Origin: CAYNVS01 sp964400725
GTDB lineage: Bacteria > Myxococcota_A > SURF-8 > CAYNVS01
Assembly: GCA_964400725.1 (NCBI GenBank)
Contig: CAYNVS010000035.1
Coordinates: 1-35,814 of the forward strand
Reading direction: 5' to 3'
Length of the DNA stretch: 35,814 bases
In this document: in pieces, positions 15,828-23,794 of the stretch
Layout of the letters: every line of letters begins with the position of its first letter
How positions within the stretch are numbered: the stretch's first letter is position 1
Notes under the pieces: generated by a model
Databases searched by the model: none
What the model saw: the letters and a program-made list of their open reading frames with translations, nothing else
Told to the model about the DNA's origin: nothing
Program-made: the position numbers and the translations under genes

Positions 15828-15933
15828 ATTAAAAATTTCAAATCGAAACAAAAACTTGAAATCCGAGTTCCGTTGCCTTAGACTTTCGCAAAACGGTAAA
15901 GTACGCTCTTAAATCAATTTATGGAGAAAAAGA

Positions 15934-17160
15934 ATGAAATTCAAAATTGCGGCTTCAATTCTTTTCCTTTGCGTTGCGTCGCTGCTCGCGGCCGGCTGCA
16001 ACAAGGGAGACGCTTCTAAAAATCAGGCCGACCCCGCGAACCCGGAAGACAAGTTTAAGGCTCCGCCAGACGTAGCTAAGGCCCCGTCAGACGCAAAGAA
16101 AACCAAAGGCGGCGTCGCGTATAAAATTCTTCAGAAAGGAACCGGAACCGACGCGCCGAACCCATGGGACACAGTAAAGGCGCATTATACCGGATGGACG
16201 ACCGACGGAAAAATGTTCGACAGCTCGCTTAAAAACGGCTCCCAGCCCGCTTCGTTCTCGTTATTAAAAGTTATTCCGGGCTGGTCGGAAGCGATTCAGC
16301 AGCTAACTGTAGGCGGCAAAGGCCGCTTTTGGATTCCCGAAGAAATGGCGTATAAAGGCATTCAAGGAGCTCCGCAAGGAACGCTCGTCTTCGACATCGA
16401 GCTTGTCGATTTGATTAAAACGCCTCCTCCCCCGCCCGCTCCCGACGACGTCGCGGCTCCTCCGGCCGACGCGCAGAAAACCCCTTCGGGCATCGCATAC
16501 AAAATTCTTCAACCCGGAACGGGAAAAGAACGTCCGGTTGAAACGTCCAAAGTAACGGTGCATTACACCGGTTGGACTACCGACGGAAAAATGTTCGATT
16601 CGTCGATTACCCGCAACCAGCCGGCAAATTTCTCGCTTAACCAAGTAATAAAAGGATGGACTGAAGGACTCCAACTGATGACCAAAGGCGAAAAACGCCG
16701 CTTCTGGATTCCCGAAGAGCTCGCCTACAAAGGCCAGCCCGGCAGGCCGCAGGGAACGCTCGTCTTCGACGTGGAGCTTATCGACTTCGCCGCGCCCCCC
16801 GAAACGCCCAAAGACGTCGCCGCGCCGCCGAAGAACGCGACGAAGACCAAGAGCGGCTTAGCCTCGGTCGTCCTGCAAAAAGCAGACGGCAAAGACCATC
16901 CGACTGAGACAAGCACGGTTACGGTTCATTACAGCGGTTGGACGACCGACGGAAAAATGTTCGACAGCTCGGTAATGCGCGGAAATCCGGCGACCTTCCC
17001 GCTTACCAACGTAATCAAGGGATGGACGGAAGGATTGCAGCTTATGGTCAAAGGCGAAAAACGCCGTTTCTGGATTCCCGAAGAGCTAGCCTACAAGGGA
17101 CAGCCCGGCAGGCCGCAAGGAATGCTGGTCTTCGACGTGGAACTGATAGATTTTAAATAA
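15934..17160 (+). CDS. Lipoprotein with three tandem FKBP-type peptidyl-prolyl isomerase domains
   Basis: The 408-residue product has the lipobox LLAAGC (Cys22), a charged linker, and three FKBP domains at about 57-161, 184-285 and 305-408, joined by Pro-rich linkers (TPPPPPAPDDVAAPP; PPETPKDVAAPP). Each keeps the catalytic-pocket residues: HYTGW or HYSGW with Tyr, KMFDSS with Phe and Asp, the GW of VIKGW or VIPGW, and the late Tyr and Phe of AYKG and LVFD. It should catalyse proline cis-trans isomerisation in the periplasm, at the membrane. Domains 2 and 3 are nearly identical in DNA (about 16681-16790 and 17041-17150), indicating recent duplication; domain 1 is more diverged. GGAGAAAAAGA precedes the ATG. 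A terminator follows. Confidence 0.93.
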   Translation: MKFKIAASILFLCVASLLAAGCNKGDASKNQADPANPEDKFKAPPDVAKAPSDAKKTKGGVAYKILQKGTGTDAPNPWDTVKAHYTGWTTDGKMFDSSLKNGSQPASFSLLKVIPGWSEAIQQLTVGGKGRFWIPEEMAYKGIQGAPQGTLVFDIELVDLIKTPPPPPAPDDVAAPPADAQKTPSGIAYKILQPGTGKERPVETSKVTVHYTGWTTDGKMFDSSITRNQPANFSLNQVIKGWTEGLQLMTKGEKRRFWIPEELAYKGQPGRPQGTLVFDVELIDFAAPPETPKDVAAPPKNATKTKSGLASVVLQKADGKDHPTETSTVTVHYSGWTTDGKMFDSSVMRGNPATFPLTNVIKGWTEGLQLMVKGEKRRFWIPEELAYKGQPGRPQGMLVFDVELIDFK

Positions 17161-17189
17161 ATTTTATTTAATATTTTCAAAATATTACA

Positions 17190-17219
17190 AACCGCCGAGA
17201 CGTTTTCGGCGGTTTTTTT
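17190..17219 (+). terminator. Rho-independent terminator after the triple-FKBP gene
   Basis: CCGCCGA (17192-17198) pairs with TCGGCGG (17206-17212), extended by flanking AA/TT, and seven T follow. It separates the FKBP gene from the six-gene operon that begins at 17300. Confidence 0.92.
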
Positions 17220-17299
17220 ACGCAAAAAGCGGAAAAAATTTGGGATATAAGGTCAGTTGATATAGAATGAAAATTTAACGAAGTCTCTATATTAGGCAG

Positions 17300-18217
17300 A
17301 TGATGAACGAAAAAGATACGATTCAAGGGGAGGAACTTCGGGCGTGGATTCTCGAAGAGCTGGACGAAAACATTCGTCTGCTCACCGCGGTCGAAGCCTT
17401 CTGCTTCAAAGACGAACTTTTGCCCGAAGCGACGATGAGGCTCATAAAGCTGCATCACGAATACTTGCTTCGTTTGTTAATGCGATGCGAAAACCCGACG
17501 GGACCAAAGGAATCGGCTTCGATTTTCCGCGCGATGCAGAAATTAGCGGAAAAGCTGGTAAAACATCGTCTTCAACTGCTTCGGGACCTGCAGGACGGCG
17601 GAAAAGTCGCGGAGCTTTTCTACGACGCGTCGTGGAACCATCACGATTTGCAGGTTCAGCTTACCTTTGCGCCGGAAGACATGCTTAAGGAAGAGGCGCT
17701 GTTGAAGGATAAAATCGAACGCAGAGCGGTTTCTCCGCATCTTCGGCTTCGCGGCGCGCTTCAAGGACTGCCGGCGCACTGGGTAAGAGTGATACACAAC
17801 AATTTGCAGCTCGGTTTCAGCGAGCAATACAGCAAAGGAAGACTAATCGCGGCTATTTACGCGCGGTTATCAGACGGTCGAGAATTGGCTAAAATGCGGT
17901 CGGAGTTTACCGAAGACCAGCGCGAACTGTTCGACGCGCTTGCCGGAAGCGAAAGACCGCTTGATTTGCAAAAGGTGGAGGAACAGTTCGGGGATGATTT
18001 TATCGACGGTTATTTCTGGGACGTGCATCCGCCGCAAACCGCGCTGGGAAGACTAAGAGCGCTAGGGGTAGCCTACGTCGGAACGCGCGCTAACGAAGGC
18101 GGAAAATGCGTGGCGATGCCGGCGGAGCTGAAAAAGCTCGCCGCGCCTGAAAAACTGCCGGAAAACGTCCTAATTTTCCCGACAAACTACAAAACGTCGA
18201 AAGCGACAAAGAAGTAA
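17300..18217 (+). CDS. Unknown protein with a possible winged-helix C-terminal half
   Basis: This 305-residue soluble protein opens a six-gene operon. The first half is helical and charged. The second half (from LPAHWVRVIHNNLQLGFSEQ, about 158) has a helix pattern, a GRLRALGVAYVGTR strand pair and a following short helix, resembling winged-helix domains appended to helicases. The match is by pattern only and I name no family. Two adjacent ATGs (17300 and 17303) follow a weak TTAGGCAG, so the first residue may be off by one. There is no signal peptide. The next gene starts 18 bp downstream. A role in RNA or DNA binding is possible but unproven. Confidence 0.75.
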   Translation: MMNEKDTIQGEELRAWILEELDENIRLLTAVEAFCFKDELLPEATMRLIKLHHEYLLRLLMRCENPTGPKESASIFRAMQKLAEKLVKHRLQLLRDLQDGGKVAELFYDASWNHHDLQVQLTFAPEDMLKEEALLKDKIERRAVSPHLRLRGALQGLPAHWVRVIHNNLQLGFSEQYSKGRLIAAIYARLSDGRELAKMRSEFTEDQRELFDALAGSERPLDLQKVEEQFGDDFIDGYFWDVHPPQTALGRLRALGVAYVGTRANEGGKCVAMPAELKKLAAPEKLPENVLIFPTNYKTSKATKK

Positions 18218-18235
18218 ACTTCAAGAGGTTATACC

Positions 18236-18973
18236 ATGAGGTATGGAATATTCAGCGATATACACGGCAATAAGGAAGGGCTGGAAGCCGCTCTGCGGGC
18301 CTTGGATAAACTCCGCATAGACAAATACATCTGTCTGGGAGACGTGGTCGGTTACGGAGCCGATCCAAGCTGGTGCATACAAACCGTAAGGCAAAACTGC
18401 GAAGTCTGCATAATGGGCAACCATGACGCCGCGATTTGCGGCAAAATGGATTACAGCTTCTATTACGACGCAGCCCGTCAGGTGCTCGAATGGACGAAAT
18501 CGCAGCTTTCGTCCGAGGAAATAGATTGGTTGAAAAACCTCCCTTACAAAGTCTGTCAGGACGACGGCAACCAATGCTTCACGCACGGCGATCCGTTCAC
18601 TCCCGAAAATTACAATTATATTTACAACATCGAACACGCGCGCGCTCTCGTTCCGAAATTCGACGAGCTGAGCAAAATTACTTGGGTCGGACATTCCCAC
18701 CTTATGCGGGCGTTCCAGTTTGAGCGCGGCAAGGTTCAATACATGGACATAGAAAATTTTGTTTTGGCGGCGGACTACAAATATCTCATCGCCGAAGGCT
18801 CGGTCGGACAGCCTCGGGACGGCGATCCGAGAATAGGCTTCGCCGTGTTTGATACGTCGCTGAATAAGGTAACCTATCACCGCATCGCATACGACATAGA
18901 CAAGTCGGCGCAAAAAATAATCGACGCCGGTCTTCCCCACGGATTCGCATACAGACTTTTCAACGGCGTTTAA
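18236..18973 (+). CDS. Calcineurin-like metallophosphoesterase
   Basis: The 245-residue protein contains the complete two-metal phosphoesterase motif set: DIHGN (Asp8, His10), GDVVGYG (Asp36), GNHD (62-65 region with Asn62 and His63), HGD (His117) and GHSH (His153, His155). The GDVVGYGADP context is that of bacterial DNA-repair-unrelated YfcE/serine-threonine-phosphatase-like members often annotated as diadenosine tetraphosphatase-like. The substrate could be a phosphoprotein, nucleotide or phosphodiester. It lies in the same operon as the Ser/Thr kinase fusion, so acting as an opposing phosphatase is an attractive inference, not shown. AAGAGG precedes the ATG. Confidence 0.92.
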   Translation: MRYGIFSDIHGNKEGLEAALRALDKLRIDKYICLGDVVGYGADPSWCIQTVRQNCEVCIMGNHDAAICGKMDYSFYYDAARQVLEWTKSQLSSEEIDWLKNLPYKVCQDDGNQCFTHGDPFTPENYNYIYNIEHARALVPKFDELSKITWVGHSHLMRAFQFERGKVQYMDIENFVLAADYKYLIAEGSVGQPRDGDPRIGFAVFDTSLNKVTYHRIAYDIDKSAQKIIDAGLPHGFAYRLFNGV

Positions 18974-19005
18974 CCAAATCGAAAGGACGACGGACGGCGA
19001 ACGAC

Positions 19006-19614
19006 ATGAACTTAAAAACACTCGCACTAAAAGCCGCGGTCGTCGCGGCGGCGCTTATTTTAACGGCGGCTGGCTGCGCCCACGCGAAAAAAGCTAAAGA
19101 CAAAACTTTGCTGTCTAAAAAACAAATCGCGGAAATTCATTCTTACTACCCGATGGAAACGGGTATGGAATGGAGCTACTCCGGTAAACGGATGGGGAAA
19201 GAAATAAAATTTACGCGGAAAATCGAAACGAAAACAGCGGAAAATTCATATAAAGACTCGCAAGGAAAAGAATACTACTACGACGTTTTGGGAGTCAAAG
19301 ACTCGGAACAATATTTAATCCGCTCGGACGGATACGACGGATTCGTTTGGTATTCGCAGCTTGACCCGACGCATAAGCGGCGAGCCGAAATGGGTTCGTT
19401 CTCCGAAACGGTCAAAACCGCCGGAAAAACGTACGAGAACTGCCTGCTGGTAACTTACTCGATGAGCATGCCCGACGGCGCGGCTTTCATCGAAAAAGTT
19501 TGGTACGCAAAAAACGTCGGGATGGTGAAACGCCAAATTCTGACTCTTAAACCGAATGGAAAATTCTCCGTTCAGGAAGAAATCCACCTCGAAAGCCATA
19601 AGAAGGCGCAATAG
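19006..19614 (+). CDS. Small lipoprotein of unknown function
   Basis: The 202-residue product has a signal peptide with lipobox TAAGC (Cys24) and a Lys-rich stretch. A beta-rich domain then starts at YYPMETGMEWSYSGK, a motif common at the head of bacterial lipoprotein domains of unknown function. That domain repeats short strands and ends in VQEEIHLESHKKAQ. Only one further Cys (in ENCLLVTYS) is present. The 32-bp spacing after the phosphoesterase gene and 14 bp to the kinase gene make it part of the operon. It may be a substrate or sensor of the kinase system, but nothing in the sequence shows this. Confidence 0.83.
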   Translation: MNLKTLALKAAVVAAALILTAAGCAHAKKAKDKTLLSKKQIAEIHSYYPMETGMEWSYSGKRMGKEIKFTRKIETKTAENSYKDSQGKEYYYDVLGVKDSEQYLIRSDGYDGFVWYSQLDPTHKRRAEMGSFSETVKTAGKTYENCLLVTYSMSMPDGAAFIEKVWYAKNVGMVKRQILTLKPNGKFSVQEEIHLESHKKAQ

Positions 19615-19628
19615 GCATTTTAGCCAAA

Positions 19629-22274
19629 ATGCAAGGAAGCGGAGACGAAAAGGAAAAAAACGGGACGCCGCCGGCAACGGACGCCGCGGCGCGGAAGCGC
19701 ACAGTTTCAATCTCCGCCGACGAACTGTTAAAACTCCGCGAAATGGCCGCGCCCGTTTACGACGAGTCCATGTTTAAAACCGTCGAAGACAATCCGCCTA
19801 AAATAGACCCGGCCGAAATGGCTCCGGAACGCGCCGAAGCGACGCAGGCCAGACGCACCAGAGCGATGGACAACGAAAATCTGCCGCGGGCGTGGCGTTT
19901 TTTATTCGAGTCTAGATACCGCATCGGCAAAGAAATTGGCCGCGGAGGAATGGGCGTCGTGCACGAGGCGTTCGACCGATCAGTAGGTCGGTTCGTGGCC
20001 ATAAAACTGCTTAAAGACCCGCAGAAAAAAGACAAACGCGACCTTATGAAGTTGGTGCGCGAGATACAAATAACCGGCCAGCTCGAACACCCGAACATAA
20101 TGCCCATTTACGACGTCGGCGTTCTTCAGGACAACCGGCTCTTCTTTGTTATGAAATACATCCGCGGCAAGAACCTGCTCGACATCGTGTTGGAAATGGC
20201 GAGCGGCAACCGCCAAGTCGAAGAAAATTATCCGCTGCGAAAGCTCGTAACGATATTTTACAACGTATGCCAAGCGGTCGAATTCGCGCACAGCAAAGGA
20301 GTAATACACCGCGATCTCAAGGTCGAGAACGTCATGGTCGGAGACCACGGGGAGGTGCTTGTGCTCGACTGGGGACTTGCGATGATAAAAGATTTCTTCG
20401 ACTCCGACGATTCCGAGCAGATAGTCGTCCGCTCCCCAGAAAAAATGGTAAGGGCGATAAGCGTCGGCAAAACGTCGAACGGCTCCGTCATAGGAACGCC
20501 GTGTTATCTTTCGCCGGAACAGGCGCGGGGACTGGTAAAAGAAGTCGATGAGCTGACGGACATTTTTTGTCTGGGAGGCACGCTATACGAACTGCTCACG
20601 CTTACCCCGCCTTACATCGGCGCGGACGCCAGAGAAGTCATCGACAGGGCTAAACTGGGGAAGGTCGAACTGCCGTCAAGCCGCGCGTACGACAGACTCG
20701 TCCCTTTAGAGCTCGAACTGATATGCCTCAAGGCTATGGCGCCGGAAAAAAAGAACAGGTATCAATCGGTTCAGGAGCTTATGCGCGACATCAACCGATA
20801 CCTCGAAGGCGCCGCGGAAAAAGAACGGAGAGAGAAAGCCAGCGAGGAAGCTCTCTCCGGCGGACTTGATAAGCTGGCCGATTATTACGTCGTTAAATCG
20901 AAATACAACGACCTTAAAAAAGAAACCATGCGCCTCGAATTGAACGCGCGCAAAGGCGGCGTTTCTTACGAGGAGAAAGAAATCCTATGGGATTCGCAGG
21001 ACAAACTTCAAAAATTATCGCTCGAAAAAACCGCGCTTTTCGGACAAGTTTTAAGGTCGCTGCAAAACGCTTTCACGCTAAACCCGCAAAATCAAAGCCC
21101 GCGCAAAGCGCTATTCGACGTTTACTACGATTGTTACATCGAGGCAGAAAACGAATCGCGGCTGGAAGACGCGCTTTTTTACAAATCCATGCTGGAGCTT
21201 TACGCTGACGAGACGACTATATGGAGATTGGACGGCATAGGCGAAGTCGATTTACAAAGCGAACCGCCCGGCGCGGGCGTTACAATAGAGCCTCTGGCGG
21301 AAAAACGGATGCGTCTTTTGCCTACGGGCGAGAGATACGAGGCGGGAGAAACTCCGTGCAAAATTAAATTGAAGCGCGGCCACTACGTCATTACCATTAA
21401 GTCGCGGGGCTGCGCTGACGCGATATATCCTGTATTTGTGGAGCGCTCGAAGAAATTTCAGATAATTTCCAAACTTTTGCCGGAATCAGACGTTCTCCCC
21501 GGGTTCGCCTTGGTGCCGGCGGGAGAATCGACGCTTGGCGGCGAAGACGACGGCACCTTTGGAGCGCTTCCCAAACACGCCTTATATATTCCCGATTTCT
21601 GCATTCAAAAACTGCCGGTTACCATGAGCGAATACGCGGAGTTTATCAACGACTCCGCCTCCACTATGAGCGAAGAACAACTGCTCGACGCGCTGCCGCA
21701 GGTTCTCGGCGCAAACCGTCCGTTTTTCAAAAAATACGACGACGGCAAATGGAACGTCGTTGACGTTGACGACGACGGCGACAGATACAGCCCGCAATGG
21801 CCGGTATTCGGAGTTACGTTCAATCATGCCCTCGCGTACGCCCGCTGGCGATCGATTAAAGACGGAGTCGATTACAGACTTCCCCGCGATTTGGAGCGGG
21901 AAAAGGCCGGTAGAGGATGCGACGGAAGGCTTTATCCGTGGGGAAACAAGTTTGATCCGGAGTTTTGCCATATGCGTTTCTCGCGGCACAAAACTTCCAA
22001 ACCGCAGCCGCAGGACGTCGGAGCGAACGAGAACGACAAATCGCCATACGGCGTTTACGACCTTTCTGGCAATATCCGCAATTGGTGCGACTCGTGGTTC
22101 GATTCGGACAAAACGGCGCGGGTCATTCGCGGCGGATCGTGGAGTCTTTACGATATGTTCTGTCGTCTTAAGTGCAGAGCCTCGGCCAAACCTAACGCGA
22201 GAGACGTCAACACGGGCTTCAGGCTGGCGTATTCGCCGCCCTTAAAAAAAACGATAAGGAACGTTCCGTTATGA
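19629..22274 (+). CDS. Ser/Thr protein kinase fused to PEGA-like and FGE/sulfatase-modifying-factor domains
   Basis: The 881-residue protein opens with a low-complexity tail, then a PknB-type kinase domain (about 97-395). Visible motifs are the Gly loop GRGGMG (104-109), VAIK with Lys126, the helix-C Glu145, HRDLKVEN (227-234), DWG in place of DFG (Asp247) and SPEQ (295-298) as the APE equivalent. A helical linker follows, then a PEGA-like beta module (about 540-615) and an FGE-sulfatase domain (about 624-871) with PWG, YDLSGNIRNW and RGGSW...NTGFR. Of the two Cys used by true formylglycine-generating enzymes, the first position reads Leu and only the second is kept (Cys845). A non-catalytic binding role is therefore likelier. 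There is no transmembrane segment, so the protein is probably cytosolic. Its TGA overlaps the next ATG. Confidence 0.93.
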   Translation: MQGSGDEKEKNGTPPATDAAARKRTVSISADELLKLREMAAPVYDESMFKTVEDNPPKIDPAEMAPERAEATQARRTRAMDNENLPRAWRFLFESRYRIGKEIGRGGMGVVHEAFDRSVGRFVAIKLLKDPQKKDKRDLMKLVREIQITGQLEHPNIMPIYDVGVLQDNRLFFVMKYIRGKNLLDIVLEMASGNRQVEENYPLRKLVTIFYNVCQAVEFAHSKGVIHRDLKVENVMVGDHGEVLVLDWGLAMIKDFFDSDDSEQIVVRSPEKMVRAISVGKTSNGSVIGTPCYLSPEQARGLVKEVDELTDIFCLGGTLYELLTLTPPYIGADAREVIDRAKLGKVELPSSRAYDRLVPLELELICLKAMAPEKKNRYQSVQELMRDINRYLEGAAEKERREKASEEALSGGLDKLADYYVVKSKYNDLKKETMRLELNARKGGVSYEEKEILWDSQDKLQKLSLEKTALFGQVLRSLQNAFTLNPQNQSPRKALFDVYYDCYIEAENESRLEDALFYKSMLELYADETTIWRLDGIGEVDLQSEPPGAGVTIEPLAEKRMRLLPTGERYEAGETPCKIKLKRGHYVITIKSRGCADAIYPVFVERSKKFQIISKLLPESDVLPGFALVPAGESTLGGEDDGTFGALPKHALYIPDFCIQKLPVTMSEYAEFINDSASTMSEEQLLDALPQVLGANRPFFKKYDDGKWNVVDVDDDGDRYSPQWPVFGVTFNHALAYARWRSIKDGVDYRLPRDLEREKAGRGCDGRLYPWGNKFDPEFCHMRFSRHKTSKPQPQDVGANENDKSPYGVYDLSGNIRNWCDSWFDSDKTARVIRGGSWSLYDMFCRLKCRASAKPNARDVNTGFRLAYSPPLKKTIRNVPL
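22258..22267. promoter_or_regulatory. Palindrome overlapping the ribosome-binding site of the Sel1-like lipoprotein gene
   Basis: GGAACGTTCC (22258-22267) is a perfect 10-bp palindrome. Its GGA is part of AAGGA, the only Shine-Dalgarno candidate for the ATG at 22271. Self-pairing or protein binding could tune translation coupled to the kinase. Confidence 0.3.
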
Positions 22275-23113
22275 ATATGTTTATAATGAAACGCGCGACT
22301 GCGGCCTTTATGGCGGCGGCGTTGCTGACGCTTTTCGCGGGGTGCAGCAAATCGAGCGAAAAGAGCTTTACGGATGATAAATTTATAGATAAAGAAACGC
22401 TTCTCGCCTGTTACGCTCAGTCCAAGGCCGATTTTTTCAAAGGCGTCGCGGCCTACGAAATAAAAGACTACGACAGAGCCGGCAAAATATTCGAAGACGT
22501 AGCGGCCGCCTGCCCGTCTTCGCCATTCGGAAGGCACGGCTTGGCGATAGTCTCCTACGCTCGAAAAAAAGAAGCCGACGCATCCAAGCACGAAAAAGCG
22601 GCGCTCGAACGCCTCGATTTCATTCGAGCCAACATTCCCGCGATATGGGACGGATACTTGGAGTTTCTAACCGGCGTTTGCAGGACTTTTCTGGGAGAAA
22701 ACATTAAAGGGCTTGAGAATTACAAAGCCGCGTGCGCGCTTAACGAGCCGCGGGCGTGCACGAATCTGGGCGAGGCTCTCGAAAAGACTGGCTTGAACCC
22801 GGACGGAGCCATAGTTTATTACCGTATGGCGTGCGACTTGAATTACGCCCGCGCCTGCACGAACGAAGGAATTATCAAAGAAAAAGTCAAACAGGACGAA
22901 GAAGGCGCCATTAACGCCTACTCCAAAGGCTGCGAACTCTCTCACGCAACCGGCTGCATAGCGGCGGCGCAGCTTTACGAAAAAAGAAACGTAAAAGAAA
23001 AGGCTCTGGAGTATTACGAAAAAGCGTGCAAATCCGGCCACGAAGCCGCCTGCAGCCTTCTTGCGAGGGTTAAAGAGGAAACGAACTCGGCCAAGGGGAA
23101 AAGCTCCAAGTAA
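22271..23113 (+). CDS. Sel1/TPR-like repeat lipoprotein
   Basis: The 280-residue product starts in an ATGA overlap with the kinase stop. Its signal peptide ends in LFAGC (Cys25). Two further in-frame ATGs (22277, 22286) would also leave a lipobox, but only the first has AAGGA upstream. The body contains short helical repeats with Cys-Ala pairs (ACALNEPRACTNLGEALEK; ACDLNYARACTNEGIIKEK; GCELSHATGCIAAAQLYEK; ACKSGHEAACSLLARVKEE), the Cys-rich Sel1-like type that forms disulfide-bonded solenoids in periplasmic proteins. It probably binds protein partners. Tight coupling to the kinase suggests a joint function, as inference. Confidence 0.88.
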   Translation: MNMFIMKRATAAFMAAALLTLFAGCSKSSEKSFTDDKFIDKETLLACYAQSKADFFKGVAAYEIKDYDRAGKIFEDVAAACPSSPFGRHGLAIVSYARKKEADASKHEKAALERLDFIRANIPAIWDGYLEFLTGVCRTFLGENIKGLENYKAACALNEPRACTNLGEALEKTGLNPDGAIVYYRMACDLNYARACTNEGIIKEKVKQDEEGAINAYSKGCELSHATGCIAAAQLYEKRNVKEKALEYYEKACKSGHEAACSLLARVKEETNSAKGKSSK

Positions 23114-23130
23114 GCCCGGCGAGGAACCTT

Positions 23131-23565
23131 ATGCCAAAAGCCGTAACAACCGTTGATATAAACTGCCCGATAGATTACGCGTTCGACGTAATATCGGACT
23201 TCGAGCAATACAAAAATTACATACCCGAAATAACGGACGTAAAAATTCTCGAAAAGCGTCAGGGAATTGAAACCGTTCGTTTTGATTTATCTTTTCTCGG
23301 AATGAATTTTTATTACGTTATTAATATTTCGCTTGAAAGACCCCGTCGAATAAGCTGGACTTTGTCGGAAAGCCCGCTTTTAACAACTGTAAACGGCTCG
23401 TGGGAATTCGTTGCCAAAGACGAACTGGAAATTACAGCAACTTACGAGCAGGAAATCGAAATACAAGGCAGAATGCCCAAAGTCGTGGTTGACACTCTAG
23501 TAAACGTTTCGGCGCCGGCCTTGATGAAAAGATTTAAACTGCGCTGCGAAAAAGGGGAAATTTAA
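23131..23565 (+). CDS. SRPBCC protein of the RatA/Coq10 type
   Basis: This 144-residue START-like domain protein has the family's opening pattern: VDINCPIDYAFDVISDFEQY, then KNYIPEITDVKIL. A long cavity strand set follows, then the closing helix VNVSAPALMKRFKLR. RatA/Coq10 members bind a hydrophobic ligand such as a quinone, or the large ribosomal subunit. No signal peptide is present. It ends the six-gene operon, 17 bp after the Sel1-like gene. The AGGAACCTTATG context gives a usable Shine-Dalgarno sequence. Confidence 0.87.
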   Translation: MPKAVTTVDINCPIDYAFDVISDFEQYKNYIPEITDVKILEKRQGIETVRFDLSFLGMNFYYVINISLERPRRISWTLSESPLLTTVNGSWEFVAKDELEITATYEQEIEIQGRMPKVVVDTLVNVSAPALMKRFKLRCEKGEI

Positions 23566-23696
23566 ATCGGGACGGCTGCGGCAGGGCGCGTTCGTCGCCC
23601 GACTGATTTTTACTACATTCATTGGCAAGGGCGGGATATAACGGACTAAACTTTATAGAAACGCTGTAAACGAGCGCCTAAAATGAATTGTATTTC

Positions 23697-23741
23697 TTGA
23701 CCGGCGCCTCGTTTTTAAGCTAAAATTTCAAACGAAATTTT
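23697..23741 (+). promoter_or_regulatory. Promoter with inverted repeat upstream of the first GT-C gene
   Basis: TTGACC (23697-23702) and TAAAAT (23721-23726) are 18 bp apart. A perfect 8-bp inverted repeat AAAATTTC-aaac-GAAATTTT (22-41 of the 23700s) overlaps the -10 and extends to just past the predicted start. A repressor site or 5' hairpin fits this. Upstream, 23566-23696 shows no gene. Confidence 0.5.
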
Positions 23742-23794
23742 CGGTTGCAACAATTATCGCCGTCGGCGGAATAGCGAGAAAAATAGAGGAAAGT

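Larger units (their letters stand above)
15619..15933. other. 315-bp divergent intergenic region with promoters and an orphan terminator
   Basis: The gap between the ampG-like and triple-FKBP genes holds the minus-strand ampG-like promoter (15681-15709) and two plus-strand hairpins ending in a T tract (15778-15827). A weak plus promoter candidate for the FKBP gene follows: TTGAAA, 17 bp, TAGACT around 15855-15885. No coding frame is evident. Confidence 0.6.

Noticed and set aside
18221..19027. Open frame of 268 codons on the minus strand across the metallophosphoesterase gene
   Set aside because: Covers a gene with a complete metal-site motif set; its own translation shows no family feature.
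23584..23615. Possible terminator GGGCG...CGCCC after the SRPBCC gene
   Set aside because: Only 5 bp of stem and the T-rich stretch is displaced by several bases; too weak to list as a feature.
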